Origin: Streblospio benedicti
Taxonomy: Eukaryota > Annelida > Polychaeta > Spionida > Spionidae
Length of the DNA: 64,000 bases
Direction of reading: 5' to 3'
Assembly: GCA_019095985.1 (NCBI GenBank)
Contig: CM032663.1
Location: 13,373,571 to 13,437,570 of the forward strand
A program made the position numbers and the translations under genes. How positions within the stretch are numbered: the stretch's first letter is position 1; each line of letters begins with the position of its first letter. The notes under the pieces were generated by a model. The model had not been told where the DNA came from and searched no databases. It saw only the letters and a program-made list of their open reading frames with translations. Positions 46,476 to 58,835 of the stretch are shown one piece after another.

Positions 46476-46664
46476 TACAGTAGAACCTCCAATCAAGACC
46501 AACTCTAATGAGACAACCTCTTATCTATAATAACACCATTTTTTACCGTCCCAAACCTTCATAACCAAAGCTACCAAAATGAACCTCTGTGTAGAGACCA
46601 TCTCTCTATTAAGACCACATAACACTGGTCCCAAAGGTGGTCCTAATAGCGAGGTTCCACTGTA
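46476..46664 (+). mobile_element. CAGTAGAACCTC-family MITE, intact ends
   Basis: TACAGTAGAACCTCCAATCA to GCGAGGTTCCACTGTA, 189 bp with TA at both ends. Followed only 7 bp later by another copy in the opposite orientation. Confidence 0.9.
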
Positions 46665-46671
46665 TATTCGT

Positions 46672-46862
46672 TACAGTAGACCGACAGGCCTTGCTCCATG
46701 TGATCTCAATAAAGGTGGTCTCCTTATGGATGTTCATGTAGTTCTCTTTATGGAGGTTCTTAATAAAGGTTTGTCACCACAAAAGATGGTCTTGTTAAAG
46801 AGGTGGTCTCTTTATAGAGGTGGTCTCTTTATAAAGGTGGTCTCAATTGAATTTTGACTGTA
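46672..46862 (-). mobile_element. CAGTAGAACCTC-family MITE, opposite orientation
   Basis: TACAGTAGACCGACAGG.. to GTGGTCTCAATTGAATTTTG ACTGTA, 191 bp. Together with the preceding copy it makes a roughly 390-bp inverted pair. Confidence 0.88.
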
Positions 46863-47363
46863 GAATGTTAGATGTAGCTATCTCATGCCCTCACATGGTT
46901 GGTTAGTTACAGTGAACAACAATGTGAAGTGTGCCGTGTAAAGGTGCATCATACTGAAGGGTTTATGGTCAACTGAAACAAGTGGAAAATTGGTTAAACC
47001 GGGTGGATTCGTATAAAATCCTAAAGGTGGAAAATCTGGGCCAATGGACTGTCTGGTCACTTGGGCATGGTGGAAAATGTGAAAATCTGATGCATGCTGC
47101 ATCACTATCATAATGGACTGGTTTATGGTCAATGAAAAGTGGGTTAAACTCGGCGAACTCATGTATAATACTGAAGCGTGAAGGGAAGAAGATACAGTAT
47201 ATGATCAGTGAGATGGGTGGTTTTCTGGCTACTTTGACAAAATAGACTGTACATGTTAAGCATGGATGAACTGGTGGGTGCTGAAGGGTGTAATGGTGCA
47301 GTTGAGGAATATATGGGAGCCATAATTATATGGATGATGTTTTATGTTGGTTTATTAAAAGTT

Positions 47364-47664
47364 TGAGACTAGGAGATATGATCTTACTTTTAAGAGGTGG
47401 TCTCAAATGATATGTTGCCTCTATTTAAAGTAGGGCTGGACTACTTTGGCTTGGATCTACAGGAAATGATCCAATGATAGAGGTGATCTCTTTATAAAGG
47501 TAAACTTAATTCTTTTTTAAGCCAACTTGGAGACTATGTTCAAGTGGTCTCAATATGAAGGTGATCTCTATATAGAGGTTCAAAGTGGTCTGTTTATTAA
47601 GCCTTGGGTCTACAAGAAATAGTCGTGGGTCTCTATAGAGGTGGTCTTAATGCATTCTACTGCA
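47364..47664 (-). mobile_element. Two adjacent degenerate CAGTAGAACCTC-family copies
   Basis: TTTGAGACTAGGAGATATGATC.. GAGGTGGTCTCAAATGATA then TGTTCAAGTGGTCTCAATATG, CTTGGGTCTACAAGAAATAG and TGGTCTTAATGCATTCTACTG. Confidence 0.65.
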
Positions 47665-48069
47665 GCTATCCCATGCTGTCATATGGTCAGTTAGTCAAAG
47701 TGGAAAACTTGACTGGTGCTATCTGCGGGGTGGTTAAAAGGGTGTGAAGGAGAATCATTCTGGAGGGGTTTATGGTCAGTTTGAGCAGGCAGAAAATTAG
47801 TAAATCACCTGGACTCAGCATAAAATGAGGTGAATAGGGGTGAATTCCCAGAAGTGGAAGAATGGTGAGACACTGATGCATGGACGTATCGGTAATGCAA
47901 TAATATGGGGAAATGTGCAGTTTTGAGGCAGAATTGTCAAATTTTGCATCCTTTTCATGAAGTTTCTTGATGTTGGAAAAAATAGGTAAGCGTTAAAGTG
48001 ACAAAATGGGGTCAGTTTACAGGTGGAAGAATAGTTTGTCATGAGAAATCTTCATGGTCAGCTTTGGAA

Positions 48070-48250
48070 TACAATTGAACCTCCAATTAATAACACAGCC
48101 TCTTCATATAGACTACCTCTATGATAAGACCATATTTTGCAGTTCCAAACATTCATAAAGATATCAACATGAACCTTTGCATAGAGACCACGTCTCTATT
48201 GAGACCACTTCAAGACAGTCCCCGGGATGGTCTCAATAGGGAGGTACAGT
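48070..48250 (+). mobile_element. CAGTAGAACCTC-family MITE
   Basis: TACAATTGAACCTCCAATTA, CATAGAGACCACGTCTCTAT, GGTCTCAATAGGGAGGTACAG. Confidence 0.8.
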
Positions 48251-48359
48251 GAAAATGTGATAAAACTGGCCGATTCAGGAGCAAAAACTGGATTGTGAAA
48301 TTGTCTGGATATCCGTGTGAAATGGGTTAAAGTTGCTCTGATCAGGTGGAGTGAAAAGG

Positions 48360-50030
48360 GACTGTGTTGGTGAGTTAGGACCACCCAGGGTATGGTATCA
48401 ACCCATTTTACAAACATGTTGTTTATCATGTTATTATGCCACAGAGGCTCACTACCAAAACAATGGAATTGAACGTATAGTGGGACATATTTCGGACAAC
48501 AAAGGAAAATAAGCATAGCACATAAAGATATACATGTGAATTGCATTGCATTACATTTTTCTATAAACTGTGTTATACTTCAACTTTAAAAATTGCAGTC
48601 TTCCCAATACAGAGAAAAAAATGAAAACCACACAATGATAGAGCCATAGTCTGCGATCTCCATCACTACAAACACTGCACACATGTTGTACATGGCACAT
48701 TGGGCCGGGTCTAACCAAGCATGGACCCATCACACCTTGTGGCTTGGGGCTTCATCATGCTCGGGTGAAGCGGACGTAATATTAAGCAATCGGTGAGATA
48801 CGGCTTGTTTGTCAGGGTGATTGGTATGTCTGTTGATGTAGTTGTAAGTGTCTATGTGTTCCTGCCTGCATACCTCAGACACTGTGGATGAGGCTTGGGG
48901 CTTGGCTGAATAGAATCTGAATGTAATCTTGGGCAATCGAAAAATTACACTTCACAGTCCATACATGTGCTAGTGTGTCAAGGTTGTATGTTAGTATAAC
49001 TATGTCTAACTATATCTACAAATGTACATGTGTTTAATCATCACGTCTCACACACTTTACTATAGTGAGCATCGTCACCCAGCCTCAATATTGGGCCGTG
49101 AAGATGTTCTTTAAAACCTCACTGTATTTTTGTATCTGTGTGTGTATGAGTATTAAGGTCTTGAGTTAGGACATGACATGAAAAGTCTGTATAAAATAGG
49201 CACAGCACATATTCACGTGTGGTTCCCATTCATTCATGTTTCTGTGGTTCCACAAATCATGCTGCTATAGTAAGCATGGTTACCCAGCCCGAAACATTGT
49301 GCACGGAGCAAGGTAGCTAAAACAGAGCCAGGTATAGCAGCCAACTGGAAGAAGCGGCGTGCACTGATATGTTTGCGGAGACCACGCTTGGAAGAGTCCA
49401 TGATGATACAACACAAATATACAGCATATGGTGGCCACGCAAAAATCATGCCTCACTACCAATATCAATAAACGCAAATGGTTTTTGGTATTAGATAATA
49501 TGAGCTGAATGAGAGATGGATTGGAAAAAAATGTGGTTTTGAAAAGAAAGAGATTTTTTTTGTGTTTTTTTATCGAAAGCTGTTAATATGTTCTTAAGAC
49601 GAGAGATAGATGGAATAAAAGTGGTTTTGGAAGAGGGATGGGATGGCATTTTGCAACTGTATTTGACTGCTGTTTCATTAGTAGATAGAAAGAGATTAGA
49701 GCGGATGAAGAAATAGACAAAGAAATAAACAGGGGAAAAACTGTTATTGAATGAAGCCTTTGGAATGAAAATGGCATGAAATCGATCAGCAGTGAAGAAA
49801 AAAACGTCTGCGTTTATCATCAATACGCGCAATCAATTTGCGGTGGGTGATGTTTGAAATAAAACTCTGACCACGTCGTTCATCTAGCGCCAATCGAGCG
49901 CAAACAAAAACATGAACCCTTCAACTAGATACGGCCGATTTCAGGCCCCCTGCTTGGGAGATTGGGACACTAGAGCTAAATATTGGCTTCGAGACACTCA
50001 AATCTACGGCTCAAATGTCACGGTGCCACA
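48360..50030. other. Gene-free spacer
   Basis: No supported gene. A motif CTATAGTRAGCATSGTYACC followed by CAGCC occurs at about 49061 and 49265, perhaps an old small repeat. ORFs of 60-115 codons here lack recognisable domains. Confidence 0.5.
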
Positions 50031-50039
50031 CAACAGCAG

Positions 50040-50110
50040 CAGACGACAGTTTCAGCCAATCAGAGCGCAGCCGCCATCTTGAGTTCGGGGGGAAAATCAA
50101 TGCTTCGCCC
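50040..50110 (-). promoter_or_regulatory. Promoter-like patch: CCAAT box and YY1 start motif
   Basis: Plus AGCCAATCAGAGCGCAGCCG then CCATCTTGAGTTC. On - this is CAAGATGGCGGCTGCGC (a textbook YY1 start-site motif) followed by CTGATTGGCTG (inverted CCAAT). Orientation of the YY1 site points to transcription towards lower coordinates, the direction of the ANKS1-like gene, but connection over 13 kb is conjecture. Confidence 0.4.
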
Positions 50111-50879
50111 GAGATGGGCGAAATTCAGGCCCTATAATTATGGGTAATTTGGGAAGCAAGTCCTTCATTGCGGCCGCAACGTTTGGATTGTGATTGGTCC
50201 GCAAAATGCCAATGACTATCATAACGGTGGGGAAAAAAGACATTGTGTTCATTTTGAATGGCTAACATGTTGTTTCTTTGCAAAATGATGGTAGTTTTGG
50301 TTAGTTTTATGAAAAGGAACCAGTTGTAAAGGGAATGTCTTAATGGTCATTATCATGAAAGGCTAACTAACATGTAGGTTTCTTTGTCTGAAACATGATG
50401 CTAGCTTTCCTGTTTATCTTAAAACAAGAAGGGTATAGTTGCATTATAGCACCAACTCCTAGCATTGCTCTCTATAATCACATTTGAGGAGTGTTTCTAA
50501 GGAAAAAAATAGTGGGTGGGCCCAATAATGCAATAGATTTCTAAGCTGTACATTGCCCAAGAATGACAAAACAAAATTTTACTGAAAAGTATTTAGGCCT
50601 TTCCCCACCCAGCTGAATATGTATTACTATTACAACCAATCAATGCCCATATATATAGAAACCGCCCACCACCAAATGGCTGAGCCATCAAACCACCGGT
50701 CCTGAACACCATCAATACCAAACCAATGACCACAACAATGAGGCGTCGTCCATCAGCCTATATACCCCATGATAAGAGATCCGATGCTCATTTATTTCAA
50801 CATCTTCCATCACGATTCTGCCGATAGCCGTCTATTGCGGCGCGATAATACAAATACGAGCGTTTCTTAAACGCCTTCC

Positions 50880-51065
50880 ATCAACTTGGCGTCTGAGTAG
50901 CCGGAGAGGTAAAGTCCGTTTCAATAGCGCGGGCCATCAGTCGGCGTCGCCATAGAAACCCGAGCCGGCAGCCAATCACACTGACCACTCGAGTGGAAGA
51001 CCAGATAGTGCGTCGTCGTGGCGACGACCCCAGCGATCCGCGAGAAAAACGGATCGATCCAGAGT
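50880..51065. promoter_or_regulatory. CpG-rich patch with X-box-like motif and CCAAT box
   Basis: GTCGCCATAGAAAC (about 50946-50959) differs from the RFX X-box at one base. AGCCAATCACACTGACC follows about 20 bp later, and the GC-rich sequence runs to 51060 (GTCGTCGTGGCGACGACC, itself a hairpin). It resembles a ciliary-type promoter (X-box near CCAAT), but no first exon is recognised. Confidence 0.35.
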
Positions 51066-51144
51066 ACACAGTAGGGAGATTGAGGGATGTGGGATAGTGA
51101 GGGATGGAGAGAGTTAGGGTGTGTTGTTTGTTGCTGTTGTTGTT

Positions 51145-51169
51145 GCTGCTGCTTTTGCTGCTGCTGCTT

Positions 51170-51233
<64 letters not shown>
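51145..51233. repeat. (CTG/CAG)n microsatellite
   Basis: An interrupted TTG/CTG stretch leads to a pure run of about 20 GCT units (about 51172-51233). It can be read as polyglutamine on - (start MSFM), but there is no domain or splice support, so I leave it as a repeat. Confidence 0.92.
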
Positions 51234-51725
51234 ATAAATGACAATTTTGTTGTTGCTTTTGTCTCTGGGAGCCTTTTTCACTCATGTGCTTTAATTTTTC
51301 ACATATGACTTTATATTGTATAGCAGCTTATACACTTTACATTTAGAGAAACCCACACACATCGTGCCTATTACAACTCCCGCTAGGAGCGGGTAACACC
51401 GGCGGCAGTGACCACCATCTTCCCAACTCCAATGGGCCGCCGCTCAGCCCAAACATTGAGTCGCCGTGAGCGACAGCCGCCGAATCCTCTCGCTCCATTG
51501 CTCAATCAATCGGAGCCGTGTCACTGAGAAATTACCCAATCAGGCGAAGGCTCGACTCAGGCAAGAGGGGAGGGAGATGGAGGGTGCATAGGCCACACAC
51601 ATGACCAGCTTTTTCTAGAATGTTCCGTCTACATGAAATAACATATGATGTTTTGAATAGAATGATTGGACTTCCAATTTCCTATCCACACTCTAAATCA
51701 TTCATTTTGAGCTACCCGGTATATC

Positions 51726-51970
51726 CATAGTAACGTTTGGGGAGCCAAAAACTTTCCTGCATAATTTCAAGATTTAATCTGTTTAAGAATAGGAACTGTT
51801 ATTGCCAAGTAAAAAACACCAGTTTTGGCCCATCTGGATTTTGAGTTAATAAAGCCTTAATAACTTTTGCAGAGCCAAATTTTCCCCCGCATCTTTTCAA
51901 GATTTAATCTGATTAAAAAAGGGACGGTTATTGACAAGTAAAAAACGCCGGTTTCTGCCCATCTGTTGTT
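51726..51970 (+). repeat. Diverged tandem duplication, unit about 130 bp
   Basis: TTTCAAGATTTAATCTGTTT.. / TTTCAAGATTTAATCTGATT.., each followed by GACAAGTAAAAAAC(A/G)CC(A/G)G and GCCCATCTG. Two copies. Confidence 0.8.
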
Positions 51971-52229
51971 GCCTGTAGTGAGACGGAGACACAATGTCTG
52001 ACGCGTCGGCTCCACGATTCCTACATCTGCTACCCACAGTTTTTATATATGCTCAGTTTTTAGTCTCTGGCCTCCAATGTACAGTTGTGTTCACTTTACG
52101 ATAGTCCACTGACTTTATATGTCTCCATTCAACTGAATATTTAATATACATGTAGTAGAAAACTACCACATGTGACCATCCAAAGTTCAAATGTCCTTTA
52201 AACATGGTGCAGGGCCTTTACATGGTACA

Positions 52230-52410
52230 TACAGTAGAACCTCCAATTGAGACCACCTCTCTACTGAGGCCAACTCTATAATAACACCACTTTTCATGAT
52301 CTCAAACCTTCATAAATCTACCAAAATGAGCCTCTGTATAGGGACCACCTCTCTATTGAGACCAACTAACACTGGTTCCATAGGGGTCCTAATAGAGAGG
52401 TTCTACTGTA
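52230..52410 (+). mobile_element. CAGTAGAACCTC-family MITE, best-preserved copy (type example)
   Basis: 181 bp, TACAGTAGAACCTCCAATTG to TAATAGAGAGGTTCTACTGTA. The terminal inverted repeats are 14 bases and perfect when the flanking TA is included (CAGTAGAACCTC, TA duplicated). The inside alternates GAGACCACCTCTCTA-type blocks in both senses, so much of the element can fold back. No ORF. TA target duplication and a CAGT start are hallmarks of Tc1/mariner/pogo superfamily elements; this would be a non-autonomous member moved by a transposase encoded elsewhere. Confidence 0.9.
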
Positions 52411-52592
52411 TATATTAAATCCAAGGTTTTTTAATCACTGTTCAGACTATATTTTGCCCATCTCCGCTAATCTTCATGCTATCAGCCACACTATAAAGGC
52501 GAGCACACGTCTACAGCCAAACAATGGTGCACAATTACAGGTTGTGGCAGCAGCATAAAACTCCCCGGCTGGGAGGGGGAGTAGGGACTTGT

Positions 52593-53107
52593 GCCAGCAC
52601 CGGGACCACGCTGGGTCATGGGCAGGGCAATACGTCAACAGGACAGCAGCCAATATGGGGGATGAGAATGCTTGAGCCGAGATGCTGAGAGTCGTGCTGA
52701 GACCTCACCACCCATCCACACAGGAGTTGTTTATGAATTGAGCTAAACTCTGAAGACTTGTACAGTAGAAGCTCATTATCAGGACCATGAAAACAACGGG
52801 ATTTGTCTCAAGTGGTATCAATAGAGGGTTGGTAGGTTCGCTGTGGTCGTTTTATGAAGACTATGGAATGTAACCAATGGTCTTCTTAAAAAACAATAAA
52901 AAACAATATGGTCCATCTCTAATACGAAGGTTCTTTATGGTGATGTTTTTAAGAAGGCTTATAGGACTACAACCAATGGTGGTCTCTTTCTAGATGTGGT
53001 CTTAATCTAACATTCTACTATACTCCTGCATCTAGCTTGGGAACCATGCTGGGACTGGAACAGAACAATAAGTCAACAGGAGAGGGAGCCAATATAGGGG
53101 ATGATGT
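52593..53107 (+). repeat. Direct repeat pair about 440 bp apart
   Basis: CGGGACCACGCTGGGTCATG.. with AATACGTCAACAGGACAG..AGCCAATATGGGGGATGA (52593-52665) recurs as GGGAACCATGCTGGGACTGG..AAGTCAACAGGAGAGGGAG..CAATATAGGGGATGATG (53038-53107). A MITE sits between them. Confidence 0.7.
52761..53022 (-). mobile_element. CAGTAGAACCTC-family MITE, expanded
   Basis: TACAGTAGAAGCTCATTATC to TCTAACATTCTACTATA, 262 bp, with the AAGGCTTATAGGACTACAACCA block present in two versions. Confidence 0.75.
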
Positions 53108-53249
53108 GATACACATGTGGGAAGGCTTGCGCAGGACGTTTCAGAACCACGCTGCTTTGGACCACCCCCATACGGCAGCCATAGGGACGGCCAACACCAT
53201 CAATTTGTCCAGCACACAGCAGGGAGTAAGGCAACATGTCCACCACAGT

Positions 53250-53575
53250 ACTGTCCTGGGGACCATAAATACATCAGAACTGTCAGTGCGACCGTAAAGT
53301 CGTCATCGGGCGACAGGCAATACATCACCTCTGTCAGGGGTACGCTGGTCATACAGCGATATGCACAATAGGACTACAATGGTCAGACGTATCGGCAATA
53401 TTGTGGTGGGTGGTTGGGAGCTGGTATGGTCTGATATATCACAACTGTCACCCATACGTTTGTCTCTATAGTGCTATTGTGGTGGGAGGTTGGGCGCTCG
53501 TGTGGCTATCGGGGAGTTACAATACATCACCAACATTGACAGTGATACGCTCACTATTTCACATCAACGGTGTCA
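53250..53575 (+). repeat. Degenerate minisatellite
   Basis: Units containing AATACATCA(C)C..TGTCAG, GTACGCTCGTC-like and ATTGTGGTGGGNGGTTGGGN.. recur about three times with drift. The 86-codon ORF over its start is not supported as a gene. Confidence 0.5.
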
Positions 53576-53579
53576 CTGA

Positions 53580-53762
53580 TACTGTGAAACCTTTCTATCA
53601 AGACCATTTGGGGATTGTCTTTAACAGTGGTCTCAATGAAGAGGTGGTCTCTAAACAGAAGTTTGTGGTGTTATCTTTATAAGGTTTTGGAACTATGAGA
53701 AATGGCCTTATTGAAGAGGTGGTCTCATTATAGAGGTGGTCGCAATTGGAGGTTCTACTGTA
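53580..53762 (-). mobile_element. CAGTAGAACCTC-family MITE
   Basis: TACTGTGAAACCTTTCTATC to CGCAATTGGAGGTTCTACTGTA, 183 bp with a perfect right end. Confidence 0.88.
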
Positions 53763-53769
53763 CTGTGGT

Positions 53770-55270
53770 TGTACGGTCATTGTTGTGCTTGGGGGGTTGG
53801 TCAGTGTGGGTGGGAGGGAACTCACGCTGGGAAAGGTGGACGTGTACTGTATGGTCCAGTATGGCAGCCTCTTAATCTCATCTGAAGTTGGAAAGTTTGA
53901 GAAAACATCAACATCGATGGCTCTATTGCCACCCCCAAAAAGGCTGCATGGAACTGAGAGGACACTTTTTGGATGTTCTTGGAAGGATGTTGACCAGTTT
54001 TCTTGTGTTTTATATATTATACCGGTAATTGTGACACTAGAATATGTACTAATCTACCAAAAACTACATAAACTATAGTATGAATCTTACACTATAGCAG
54101 CCAACACCAACTCTCACCATAGTGTCTGTTGCCAAGTCTGTTTTTGTTTTTCTTCTTTAAATCATTTCTTTCCCTAACCAACTGACATGCATAATTGAAT
54201 TACGTATTCTATCTTATTCCAAATGCATTAATGCAAAAAGCCCTAATAGCGGTGGCTAACACTGTCGCCGCTCCATCATTAGGCAAGTGATTAGTCGCTC
54301 CACGCACTGATTTCCTGCCTCAACGGACACTGCATATTAGCCGGGGCGCGCCAGCGAAGGAATGACATGAAATGAGACGGTGGATGCTGCCTGATTAGCT
54401 TATAACGTAATCTAGTAAAGGGAGGTACACGGAAATGGGCGCTAAGTAATACAGGGTGTGGGGATGGTGCAGGAATTAGCCGGTATTGGTGGCATCTGAA
54501 TGAGGCAGGCTGGTGGTTTAGTTACTTTCAGGGAGATTCATTTTACATAAGCTTTGGAAAAGGTCAATAGTACAAGTAAAAAAATGAACTGTCATCTTAA
54601 GAAGCAAAGATTTCAATTGTATTGTCATGGTTTTCATCTATAATAGGTGATCCTTTAGATTCAAAACTATTTGGTTGAGGTCTTTATTTCTTATATTTTT
54701 TAGTGTTGCTACTTTTGTTCATAAATCACTTCACTTCTATCAAAAATGATTTCAATCCAGATGGGTTTTCGTCTTTATTTATCTTTTGCTTTATAAAAAC
54801 TTTTATGTAACTGCATATGACAGGTCAGCGGTTATGATTCTCATAGTTGTCCATTAATGTTTTAGTTGCATGTGCAAGATACAGATGTTGGTTAAAATAT
54901 AACTGTAAGTATACTTATGGAATACTAAAGAAACTAGCTTTGCTATTATCCCAGATATTTTCTAAACTGAAGATGATTGATTCTTCAAAGTACAAATTGT
55001 TTTACCAAAAATACTTTAACTCAATGTCCATTACCTTGAACTTTCTTTAGGAATTCAAACTATAGTTCATCAACTCAAATTTCGGATGTTCAAATTTCAA
55101 AGTACAAAGATGTTCATTTCTGTGGGGATGGCAGGTCATTATTTCATAATAGCACTTCATCTAAAACACCTTTGTCCATTAATTGCTCTTCTTCTAAAGA
55201 AAACTCTGTATAAATCACAGTTGGCCGTACAACAATGAACCAAGATTACGCCTGCATATAAACTACACTA
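53770..55270. other. Gene-free spacer
   Basis: No supported gene. The 110-codon ORF at 53.75-54.08 kb begins inside the MITE end and shows no domain. Confidence 0.5.
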
Positions 55271-55274
55271 TAAA

Positions 55275-55445
55275 CTCTATCAGAATCAACCTGGGTAATT
55301 GGCCTCAAGTGGTCTCAATACAGAGGTGGTCTCTTGATAAAGGTTAATAATAGTTGTTTATGGACTTTCAGGACAACTTTTACAGTGGTCTTATTATAGA
55401 AGTGATCTCTTCACGGAAATGGTCGTAACTGCAGGTTCTATTGTA
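55275..55445 (-). mobile_element. CAGTAGAACCTC-family MITE, left end worn
   Basis: CAAGTGGTCTCAATACAGAGG, TCTTATTATAGAAGTGATCTC, TAACTGCAGGTTCTATTGTA. Confidence 0.7.
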
Positions 55446-55449
55446 CTTA

Positions 55450-58400
55450 TTAAGGGTGGTGTTGTAATTTTTCGTCCATAATAACTTGTGGGCGGAACCT
55501 ACGAGATAGTGCCCCCCGGCGCTTTATGCGATCTTCAGTACGTCGACACAAATCAAAAACGCCAAACCCAGTCACCTCAATCTCTGCCATTTTCCGCATC
55601 ACTCCGTTTTATATGTCTCTCTTGTTGACACCTCCAATGGAGTGACCTCACGGCGCAGCGATAAATCATTAAGGGCCACGCACAGCCTTAACAGAGTTGG
55701 TTAAGGGCAGCGGCCAGCCTTAACAAGCACGCCGCCACACGATAGCTGTAATTATGAGGTTCGGCTGACACTTGACTTAAGGCACACTTTAAAGCTGATG
55801 ATGACACACTTCAAAGAAAGCCCGAATTTACAGGTGACGGACCAGGCCGGGGTCGGGTGACATGGGGACCTCCTACAGGGATTAATAGTCACATCGGTGC
55901 ATTGATCAACTACACTGGGCCGCTGATTGCTTGAGACACCTGTCTTTTGGCGAGAACCAAATGTCTTCGTTTAGCTGAACTTCCTTTTGACATTAATAGT
56001 TGTTTGTCACCTTACCACTAATGGTTTCTGACCATTTAGATTTGAAAAAAGCTGTAGGTGAAACACATGAACTTCCTTTAGATTTAAACTTTTATCAGTT
56101 TAAAATGGTTGAAATTTTGAACAAGCTGCAATGATAAAAAACGGCTGAAAACTATTCAAAGTCAGTTAGATAAAAAAGATAGCTTGCTAACTCTGTAAAA
56201 TAAACCTTGAGTTTTCTCTAATTACTGTTACAGCCAATAAAACGGTCGTTTCCAAACACACATTGAATATAAAGTGCCACTTGTCCCTGCTTTAAACTCC
56301 ATCAAGTTAAGGAAACTGCGACGGTTTCCCGGCGATTTACATCGTATTTTAAAGATCACCATGTGCTCTCCTTTGTACCATAAACAGGCTCATTTTCATG
56401 CTAAAATCTTTATGGGCATTAGAACGTCATTTCCAACACATCTCTCTCTCCTCAGATCTACGCATTCTGAAAACAAGCGTGCAACAAGATGTGCGTTTGA
56501 TGAGTGTTTAGGCGCGGGAAAAACACACCCCAACGTCGGCACTGGTGGGAAACACGCCCCAATTTGAATCAATTAGTGTGGTCAAACAGGTGGACGCACC
56601 TTACCTCCGGCAAAAGTGGCCACTGAAAAGTAGATTTGCGTCCATTATTCTCTATTAATTTCCACTCGAGGCTCGTCGGTGATGATTACGTTTTGTTGGA
56701 GAAATCTGTGAGAATGACGCGATCACAAACGGCAGGGAAATTAAAGGTGTTTAAGATGCCGTGAGGAGAGAATGTGGAGAGGTTCGAGTGAATTGCAGGT
56801 GAATTAGACGAGGAAATGATAGACGGTCTGGCTTTATGGACTGTGCCGTATCCACGGAAACTGGCTGTTGCTAAGGGGACAGAGGGATGGAACAGGTTGG
56901 AGGAGGGATGGTCTGGGTCTGGGTAATGAGGTATTGGACTTCACTTGTGGTATTTCAGAATTTGAAAAGTTCATATATTTGTCTGATTGAAGTAATGTGG
57001 GAAAAAACATTTTGAGAAACAAATGTATTAGTTTCTGTGGAAAATATTTAACAAAATGTTGAATGTCTTTTAAATATATAGCAGAGATAGAATTTTAAGA
57101 ATATTGAAGCTTCTGATGTCTATACCAATCAAAAAACAGAAGGATATGATGAAAGCAATAAAGGCTCTATGCTTCAATTACCGTTACATATGATAAATTG
57201 ATTTTCCTTTGTAAAATCCTTTGAACATAAATGTACATTCAATATTTCTTATAATCATCAGAAAAAGCCTTTGAAATTCAATTTGTGTTTCCAAATATAT
57301 TGTTGGTTCTCCAAAAAGCACAAGGTCAACAGTTCAGATCCAATCAGTTACAGGACTTATTTGCAATCAAAATATATACCCATAAATGAACCAAAGGGTA
57401 ATCAATAGAAGAACCTTTTGAGCAACACGTTCTTTGATGGTTTGAAACCTATTTGTGGTTTTATTGTATTGATAATATTTGAAATTTACAGTTAATGTTC
57501 TTTTTGACTAGAGAAACAAGTGTGTGAATATGAAATGCAATTCTGAAAAGCACCTCAGGTTCAAAGTGTACGTCCCATCAGATAAAAGGTTACGTAAAAA
57601 CCTCCACACAAATGACCCAATGAAAGTTTTCCACTAGATTACAACCTCATCAATAGCTTTTCCTCGCCAATTGTAGCGGTTTTGAAAAATCTCCTATTAA
57701 CACTCACTTTAATCTGTATAAATTCAATGCTGCAAAACACGTTTTTCAGCAGCTACAACTGTTTGTTCAGCCAATGGTTTGTTTTCATTGCCACACTGCC
57801 GCTAAAGAGACTTTCGGCCCCCATTTTCGGCCCTAATCGTCGTCTGCTTCGACCACCAAAAACGGAGGAAAACAGGCATTTGTCGCGGAAAACCACCGGG
57901 GAATCGGCATTTGAATAAATTCAATTGTCGCCAATCTGTGTAAATAGAAATCCACTTTGGGCAAAGCTGTTCTCATTAACTAGGTCAAAGGTGGTGCCAT
58001 CTGGGAGAGTCGACTTCAAATACTTCGGCTTTGTTTCGGTGGATTAAAAACCGGGGGAGGTGGACTAGATAAATTGGATATCGTCACTGCGACTTTGATA
58101 GTTGGGCCTCTGAAGACTGTATGAGGATGTTGTCGGGAGACGTGAGGCGTAAAGAATCCCCTTCTCGTCTCCGGGAGAGTTCCTTAGATCTGTGCTGTTG
58201 ACGGGACGGAGGCATTTTTTGAAACCTCTCATAATTAAATGCACTCCCCCTTGGGCTTTTCTTGCTTCTCTTTAATTAAGTCTCGATTTGTGGGATGCAT
58301 GCTTGGAAGTGGGCAAATGTAATTAGAACTTCAATTTTGAGCCATTTTGTTATGTGGAAAAAAGATCTACATGTATGTAAGTTTGATTATTGGAATAGAA

Positions 58401-58830
58401 TGATTTGTTTTTGAAATTCAAGATCTGATAACTAAGGGACTGGTTATTTTCATTAATACATGTTACAATAACTGGAATTCACTCCAAATAAAGCATCTCT
58501 TTCAGGATGTGGTTCTTACATAAAGCAATCTTAAAGTTGGATCATGTCTTCCCACATCCCAAAACCTATCTCTCCAGCTGTCTAACATTCAAACCATTTC
58601 TCAAGTCACACCAGCTCAAAGAAAAAAAAAACAGAACAAAAAACGACCAAAGACCCCCACATCAATATCTGCCTTCAGATCTGCCCTTCTGTCAGCTGTC
58701 TCCCACTTAAGTCATTTCTCAAGTCATCGCGTTTTTTCTCTATCCGTCTCCCACTGATCTAAGTGGGTGATAATTCTCCATCCAGATGCATGTCAGGCTC
58801 ATGCCAGCATCAGCATACAGCGAGGACTTT
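55450..58830. other. Gene-free spacer with short GC-richer patches
   Basis: No supported gene. AGCCTTAACA occurs in a small repeat near 55.68-55.73 kb. GC-richer stretches at 55.5-55.9 and 57.8-57.9 kb have no exon structure I could defend. Confidence 0.5.
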
Positions 58831-58835
58831 CTATC

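Larger units (their letters stand above)
45410..48350 (+). repeat. Island of degenerate interspersed unit repeats
   Basis: Recurring motifs such as GGTGGAAAATCTGGGGCTAT, TGGTCACTTGGGYA, GTGAAACTAGGTCAT, GATGAACATGAA and GTAAAATGGGTTAAAGTGG appear many times in variable order (for example near 45500, 46040, 46370, 46980, 47030, 47120, 47770, 48250, 48320). This is an old, shuffled array, now broken up by MITE insertions. No coding content. Confidence 0.65.

Noticed and set aside
48196-48546. 116-codon - strand ORF
   Set aside because: Overlaps a MITE and degenerate repeats; composition is not protein-like.
50921-51285. Polyglutamine and polyserine ORFs on - over the CTG tract
   Set aside because: Length comes from the repeat itself; the flanks show no domain or splice support. 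Kept only as a repeat with a note.
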